From: Hypholoma sublateritium FD-334 SS-4
Lineage: Eukaryota > Basidiomycota > Agaricomycetes > Agaricales > Strophariaceae
Assembly: GCA_000827495.1 (NCBI GenBank)
Contig: KN817532.1
Span: 191,388-255,387 of the forward strand
Direction: 5' to 3'
Length of the DNA stretch: 64,000 bases
The notes under the pieces are model-generated. The model did no database searches and was not told the origin of the DNA. It saw nothing but the letters and a program-made list of their open reading frames with translations. The first letter of the stretch is position 1. Each line of letters opens with the position of its first letter. The position numbers and the translations under genes are program-made. Below, piece after piece: positions 58,789-64,000 of this stretch.

Positions 58789-60042
58789 GCGGTTCTGTCC
58801 GGCCGGAGATACAGTGGTGCGTAGTTTATGGTCTGATAACAGTCCCCGACACTGACCGTAATTATAATGCAAACAAGATTTTCTATAGGTTGAGTAGAAG
58901 TATTGGTTTGCAATGCCAACTACTGTGCACAACTCTTCAAACATCAACCAACCCTCCCGTTCGTCATCACCCTGCGGGTTTGTTCATTTCTTGTCGCACA
59001 AGCTCCGGCGGCGATAGAGCCACCGGTAGAGCTCTCATCCCAATTGTCGGAGTTTATTTTCTAAGTTCAGTGTTACACAGTATTCGACTGGAATGCCGTT
59101 TGACTTCTTCACCTTCCAACTTGTCGTTTTTGCTTACATTCAACTGTTAGAACACCTACCCAGCCTGCACTATGTACTTCTGCTCTATTTAAAAATATGT
59201 CATACAACAATAGTATATTAAAAGCACGGACATGTAGCCTAGCGGCTTTGTATTTTCATACCCCATCCTTTTTGGTGCATTCGACTTCCATGCCCATTCC
59301 ACCGAAGGGGCATTACGAGGCTTAGGTACATACGAGCTCGGCGTGCTAGTCAATCCCGGTTGTTATTAATATGCTGCCGTATTCTACCGCATTGGTACCG
59401 CGGTCTCTGGATTTCCAGGACCCTCATGTGCAGCGTATTGTAATAGATCGCCATGCGAAGGCTGGGCGCTTATTCTGGGCGCTACAGTTGGACCACCCGC
59501 CGACGCAGCCACCCGTCGCAGCTAACACAACTATTGAAGGACACTATTACACTTCGTATTATTATTATCTAGGAGCAATACTTCTTCGCATATTTGCTGA
59601 CAGTAATAGCCATTATCGGACTAGACCGTCGTATTTCTGTCTCGCTTGAAGTGTCCCCGCCCTCCCTAATTTCACACCACCTCCGGTGATTGAGCGGAGT
59701 CTACGACTAAAGTGCTCTAGCATTGGAGTATGTTATCCACTGCAGGAAACCATTTTCATATATTCAAATTGCAGTGTGGAAAGCTGCATTATGCTCTGTC
59801 GCATAAATGAGCTCGTTTAAGCAGTGCCTTCATCAAAGCGTGTCTGACGGGAAATGCCAAGTACTGGGATTTTCCGTGTGTTGCCAGTCCGCCACATAAG
59901 CTTTCAATTCATTAGCTAGTAAGGATGTAGATGTGAAGGAGGAATCTCACACTGGTCTGATCCTATGACATCCCTTCCGTTCCCAAACTTTGGGTATGAA
60001 TTACGGTGACTATTCACAGATTGACCATTGATCCTCCCAACC
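58789..60042. other. Intergenic region between tandem paralogs
   Basis: About 1.25 kb. An open frame 59371-59649 (92 codons, ATG) is not supported by domain or signal. A tRNA-like word at about 59234-59300 was tested and rejected. Confidence 0.4.
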
Positions 60043-60705
60043 ATGATCGTCGTCGACCCAGACCTACCAGACACCGAGACCCACACTGATGCCGCCTCGA
60101 TCAACACCCTCGTCACCGCGCCCAAGTTCCCGCGCTACTTCCCGACGCTCGCGTACCTCTCGCTTGCCATCTCCGTCTCCGCGCTCGCCTGCACCGTCGC
60201 CACCTCGCGGCACTTCCTCGCGCGGCGGCACGCGAACAGCCTCGTCATCATCCTCGCATTCGCGCTCGCGCTCCCGTACCAGCTTGGCGCGGTGCTCCTC
60301 GTGTGGCTCGAGCACCACCAGATCGCCTCGCTCCTGGCCTTCGCACCCGCATCGCGCAGAAGCCTCGCGTACGGCGCGCTCCTCGCGCTCCTCTGGGCGG
60401 GCGCCGCGGCCGCGAGCGGCTGGGCAGTCGACGCTAAGCTGCACTGGTACGGGCACAAAGGGTGTGCGGGTACTGGTAGCTGCGCGGAGCCGGCGCATGA
60501 GGACCGCGGCGTGCGTCCGCGCGAGCTCACGGCGACGGCGCTGGAGCTGGCGCTGTCGATCATTGAAATGGGGATCTTCGGGGCGACAACGCTGCTGTGC
60601 TATCTGCATCGGCGAGCGAAGCACGGCGCTACGGCGTCGCCTCGCAGCCTCGAGCTGGGCCCTCTGCGGCGGGCAGGGGTAAAGACGCCGCATCTGTCTT
60701 CGTGA
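60043..60705 (+). CDS. Four-TM protein, tandem paralog 2 (intronless, GC-rich)
   Basis: One exon, 220 aa. Same start (MIVVDPDLPDTETHTDAASI) and helix order as the gene at 58159. Its third codon positions are almost all G or C, and its second loop is longer (about 20 extra residues containing CAGTGSC). The bias is far from that of the sister gene, so the two copies have been under different mutational or selective regimes. Because of the high GC, long open frames also appear on other strands; they are shadows. Function unknown. Confidence 0.75.
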   Translation: MIVVDPDLPDTETHTDAASINTLVTAPKFPRYFPTLAYLSLAISVSALACTVATSRHFLARRHANSLVIILAFALALPYQLGAVLLVWLEHHQIASLLAFAPASRRSLAYGALLALLWAGAAAASGWAVDAKLHWYGHKGCAGTGSCAEPAHEDRGVRPRELTATALELALSIIEMGIFGATTLLCYLHRRAKHGATASPRSLELGPLRRAGVKTPHLSS

Positions 60706-61527
60706 GGCGCTGCTTCACAGGCTAAGAGACGGACATCCGTGAGTAAGCGCATAACTTCGTCGTTTATGTATGCTCAACTGGAACAACGCATGCCTTCAGC
60801 GTCCGGTTATCGAAGTCCTATACCAACTGTCGACTTCGATAGAGATCCTGCAGAAATGTGGTATTTTGCAGGTGTAGACAAAGCCATTAAGTACATATGG
60901 CACTGGAAATCAGCGTGTAAAATAGTCTTTCTGGTATTCATCTACATAGATTACAATCCTTGACCACATTTCTTCGATGAAGTTGTAAAATACGGACATT
61001 CTGCTTTGCTTTGCTTTCATTGCTCTGTACTAGTATGTGTGCAGTCTGTTAACAATAACAAACTGTGAACTAAATACGGTCGGATTCTTTCTCTTCTGGG
61101 TTTTTATCTTGCGAAAAAATTTGGTGGAATATATCGGACAATCTAAACAGATCTCAACTAAGTATTGGCAGAGCGTTTGTCAAACGACGTGCCACATAAC
61201 GCCCCGTTCTAAGACCCACTGAGAGAAATGAGTTATCCCGAAAAGGAAATATCTCACCCCCATTGCAGTGGACCAATCTGAATCTTCTCCTCGTTCCGTC
61301 ACTGCAGCTCACGTCGAGCTCACCTCCATCCTCTCAGGCCCCACACCGTCCGGAATCCTCCGCACCGCCTCCGTAAGCGCTCTGCTGTACCCGTGTTCAT
61401 CCGAGCGCGCTGATGGGACGCTGATGCCATGCATATATCGTCCACAGGAAGGGACGTCATTAGCCTCGAAATCTCGGCCTACAAGCACTCACCTGTGCTT
61501 ATACGCAACCCGGAAGCACTTCAGATC
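60706..61527. other. Intergenic region and probable leader of the RCF1 gene
   Basis: Short frames before 61528 could splice onto the downstream gene only out of frame, so they are more likely part of a leader. No gene supported. Confidence 0.4.
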
Positions 61528-62187
61528 ATGGCTGAGCCCGCCCCCGTCCCCACTGCTCCCCCCGTGCGCTTCTACCAGGACCCGTACGAGACGTGGACGG
61601 AGAAGTTCAAGCGCAAGTTCAACGAGAATCCGTGGGTGCCCCTCGGCTGCCTCGCGACGTGCGGCGCGCTCGTCATGTCCGCGGTGAAGATGCGCCAGGG
61701 CCAGTCGCAGAGCATGAACTACTGGATGCGCGCGCGCGTCGCGCTGCAGGGCCTCACGCTTGGCGCGCTTGTCATAGGATCAATGGCACTGCAGAAGCAA
61801 CGCGCTGCTGCCGCTGCTCTAGCGGAGGGGGGTGTTGTGGCACTGCCGACGGAAGAAGAGGCGAAGAAGCGCGCGAGGGAGAAGGCTGAGTTCGAGGGTC
61901 GGCTGCGCGCAGCTGAGCGGGTGGTGGAGATGGAGGCCGGCGCGGGGCTCGCTGGGCAGCGCGCGGTGAAAGGCCCCACGGTGAACCGCGATGAGGAACA
62001 CCGGCGCGTTGAGGAGCAGCAGAAGGCCGCCGCCGCTGCATCGCCAGTGGCGCCCGGGGCGACGAGCGCGGCCGTGAAAAAAACTAGCAGCTGGAAGTGG
62101 TGGTCATCGAAGAGCAATGCGGCGGACGACGATACGAGTGCTCCGAAAAGCAGCGCGCCAGACGAGAAGAGCGGTACGAAGAGCTAG
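61528..62187 (+). CDS. RCF1: Respiratory supercomplex factor 1 (HIG1 domain)
   Basis: One exon, 219 aa. The start at 61528 (MAEPAPVPTAPPV) was chosen because the HIG1 domain follows at once; an upstream in-frame Met at 61429 would add 33 unlike residues. FYQDPYETWTEKFKRKFNENPWVPLGCLATCGALV is the HIG1 hallmark, with two membrane helices (about 38-60 and 75-93) and the RQGQSQSMNYWMRARV loop between them. The C-terminal half is charged and Ala-rich and typical only of some fungi. Rcf1 binds complexes III and IV in the inner mitochondrial membrane. Convergent with ISD11, 318 bp between stops. Confidence 0.9.
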   Translation: MAEPAPVPTAPPVRFYQDPYETWTEKFKRKFNENPWVPLGCLATCGALVMSAVKMRQGQSQSMNYWMRARVALQGLTLGALVIGSMALQKQRAAAAALAEGGVVALPTEEEAKKRAREKAEFEGRLRAAERVVEMEAGAGLAGQRAVKGPTVNRDEEHRRVEEQQKAAAAASPVAPGATSAAVKKTSSWKWWSSKSNAADDDTSAPKSSAPDEKSGTKS

Positions 62188-62505
62188 GTCGATAACTGGA
62201 TGAAGTTCAGCATAATGTGCTGTCTGCGTATAATTAAATATCTATCCAATCTCTATATATCTGCGCAGGATAGCCTGCATCGGGATTGTCATAGCTTGAT
62301 ACAAAGAGCAAAGGTAACATACACCACCACCGCCACCATCCCGTACGTGTCGCTGATGTTCCGTGGAATCCACGCATTTTGTGTCCTCGCAGGACTAGTT
62401 AGTGGTGCCATAAACCAATCCACCACAGCGAGCCTCGCCGACCCCACCCATTTATGTCCAAGTCTGCGTCTACGTCGTCTCCTGTTGCATGGTGCGCTTG
62501 TGGGC
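62188..62505. other. Intergenic region, convergent gene ends
   Basis: 3-prime flanks of RCF1 and ISD11. An AT-rich run at 62222-62262 may be a terminator/polyadenylation region. No gene. Confidence 0.4.
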
Positions 62506-62900
62506 TCAGTTGTTCCCGCGCTCGAGGGCGGTCGCGGGGTCGGTACTAGCGTCCTGCACCTCGACGGCGACCTTCCATCCGCCGTACAGCTGGTTGACGA
62601 TCGCGCTGCGCTGCAGGACGGTCTGCTCCTTCACCGCGTCGGCGTACAGCGACCGCAGCCTTTCAGGGTCGCTCTCCTTCTGCAAAACAAAAGCCAAAAC
62701 TTAGCACAACGAGTCCCATGCGGGGCAAGGCAGGCCTGGACTCGGGTCTAAGTGCTTACCTGGATCGCGCGGAAGGAGTCCTTGGTGCGGCGCACGAAGT
62801 ACTCGCGGAAGTTGTACGAGCTGAAGGACTGCGACGTGCGCAAGCTTGTGTGGTAGAGGTTCAGGATGGCCTGGCGGGTGGGGGTGGCAACGGCGGACAT
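62506..62900 (-). CDS. ISD11: Iron-sulfur cluster biogenesis factor ISD11 (LYRM4)
   Basis: Exons 62900-62760 and 62679-62506 join over an 80-bp phase-0 intron; 104 aa. The sequence ILNLYHTSLRTSQSFSSYNFREYFVRRTKDSF is the Isd11 helix 1-2 region, with the LYR tripeptide as LYH. The tail RSAIVNQLYGGWKVAVE is also typical of fungal Isd11. Isd11 stabilises cysteine desulfurase Nfs1 and binds the acyl carrier protein in the mitochondrial matrix. Together with MCU and RCF1 it is the third mitochondrial gene in 14 kb; no functional link is implied. Shares a 219-bp divergent promoter with the gene at 63120. Confidence 0.92.
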
Positions 62901-63119
62901 GGCGGAGGCGAGTGAGGAGAGACTCCGGCACCGGCGACGAACGCCTCGGCTTTGTCAGCATTACTATTTGTTCATGTTGAGTCAGGTCACGTCGACGCGT
63001 CGCCGCTCGGCGCTGGCAGTGGTAACTGGTTGCTCTTCGACGTCGACGTCGACCAGGTGGCATATTTATCCCTTCAAGATCCCGTCTACCCATTCTCGTG
63101 AAGATATGAAGATTCAGAT

Positions 63120-63965
63120 ATGAAAACTTCAGACGCTTCAGCCGCCAGCGTGCCTCCGCGCCAGGTCCCCTGGTCTGCCTTCCTCGCTGATCTCGACACT
63201 GCCTCGTCTGCACCGTATTTTCCTGTCACGTCCGTGGGGATGAGCGTACCGCAGCGGACGCTCTCAGTCGCTGTAGAACGACGCGCCCGGATACTCGCCC
63301 CGCTTGATCCAAGGGCTTTTTATATCTTCATGTTTTCAAGCCTCCTGAGCTCAGTCTGGAGTCGGTCGCGGGTACACGTAAGTTCACAAGCTCCTAAAGT
63401 TCGTTCACCTTCTAGGAACTTGTTCTCTTCAATCTGTGGTGCCGATTTTCTTCTGTCAAGCGCGTCTGGAAGATCCGTTCCGAGCTCGGTAGACTTCTCG
63501 CTGCCGACCCATCTCAAACGTGCGGCTGAGGACCAGGTAGAAACTGCTAGACAGTTCGAATCATACGACTCGGGCTTCTCGCGCTGGGGAATTCGTTTCT
63601 CGTTTCTCCTCACTGAATTGGGGCCGACATCCCAACTCACCATCTGGCCGGCTATCTCAGTGGATATATGCGTATCTCAGTGGATATATGCGTCCTTAAC
63701 AGGGTCTCCAGGGGTGTTACGCGACGTGCAACAGCGTGCAACGACATTCGGCGAGTCTGTCCACCGGTTGGAGGAACCTGTGTATGTGCCTTGGTTTCGC
63801 TTCGCTTCAAATGATATCTGACTCTATCTACATACGGAATAGTCATGACTCGCTTCTAACCGATGCTTACTCTTCAGCGTCGATGTTGACGGCGGCGGAC
63901 AGCAGACCTACGCATCCATTTTGTCCGCGACGCCCTCTATTCCAATGTTTTCCACGGAAATGTGA
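63120..63965 (+). CDS. Unrecognised protein at the window edge
   Basis: A long frame opens at 63120 and stays free of stops to 63818. A donor at 63782 and an acceptor at 63876-63877 (95-bp intron, phase 2) join it to 63878-63965, giving 249 aa ending QQTYASILSATPSIPMFSTEM. The middle (63375-63700) may contain one or more in-frame introns: a strong GTAAGT lies at 63375, and a 20-bp tandem duplication that includes an acceptor-like TCTCAG lies at 63653-63692. The N terminus is Ser/Ala-rich; no domain recognised. The model is tentative. Confidence 0.4.
63653..63692. repeat. Two exact 20-bp tandem units
   Basis: Two copies of TATCTCAGTGGATATATGCG in a row. Twenty base pairs is not a multiple of three, so within a coding exon the second copy is read in another frame. 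It includes a candidate splice acceptor, which is thus doubled. Confidence 0.9.
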
Positions 63966-64000
63966 AGACTTCAGGCGCTTTAATATGCTCTACGCCAGGT

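Noticed and set aside
59234..59300. tRNA-like sequence: an A-box-like TAGCCTAGCGG and a TTCGACT loop.
   Set aside because: The acceptor arms do not pair, the T stem has a mismatch and the anticodon stem is short. No complete cloverleaf can be drawn.
60064..60693. 209-codon minus-strand frame and a 197-codon plus-strand frame.
   Set aside because: Both are shadows caused by the high GC third positions of the four-TM gene at 60043.
61268..61528. An upstream exon for the RCF1 gene, starting in a frame from 61268.
   Set aside because: The good donor at its end would join out of frame with the HIG1 coding sequence, and no ATG is present in that frame.
63120..63965. A direct repeat between 63122 and 63964 (GAA-ACTTCAG-CGCTT words).
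   Set aside because: About 16 of 18 bases agree, but the similarity ends at once; too short to call a duplication.

Overview
The window is nuclear DNA of a filamentous basidiomycete, most likely an agaricomycete (mushroom-forming or wood-decay fungus). Genes are compact and cut by many 50-90 bp GT-AG introns. The content is also typical: several F-box proteins, a DUF6697-type protein, a UstYa-type protein, duplicated multi-pass membrane proteins, and a set of conserved eukaryotic housekeeping genes. I see no rRNA, no convincing tRNA, no CRISPR and no intact transposon. All gene models were spliced by hand from reading frame, splice signals and family knowledge; none has been checked against transcripts.

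Layout. 0.9-18.8 kb is dense and mostly housekeeping: a Tda3-like FAD oxidoreductase, an F-box protein, the DEAD-box rRNA helicase DBP4, a tiny spliced gene, a large F-box protein, a small secreted proline-rich protein, RPF2 (60S assembly), a NOSIP-type RING protein and ORC3. 19.8-35 kb is accessory: an intact cytochrome P450, an eight-TM protein, three very short secreted-peptide genes within 2.3 kb, and a UstYa-family (DUF3328) oxidase gene between two tandem copies of a seven-TM gene. 35.5-42.7 kb holds a DUF6697 protein, a secreted S28 serine peptidase and a secreted isochorismatase-fold hydrolase. 44.5-56.5 kb holds a protein kinase with a long acidic tail, two further copies of the short peptide gene (one frameshifted), two acidic proteins, the mitochondrial calcium uniporter, URM1 and a secreted beta-trefoil-like protein. 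58-64 kb holds two intronless four-TM paralogs, an RCF1-type HIG1 protein, ISD11 and an unrecognised gene at the edge.

Main discovery. Five loci (25.6, 26.7, 27.6, 46.9 and 51.5 kb) encode 43-55 aa preproteins in two exons. Exon 1 is a signal peptide. Exon 2 encodes a tail carrying the shared pattern S-x(4,5)-[LM]-F-[RKQ]-Y near the C terminus. All were missed by simple ORF calling because each is spliced and under 60 codons. Three of them lie 4-6 kb from the UstYa gene and 4-6 kb from the P450. As UstYa proteins are known to oxidise ribosomal peptides in ascomycete dikaritin pathways, a peptide-natural-product locus is a testable hypothesis; a secreted signalling or effector peptide family is the main alternative.
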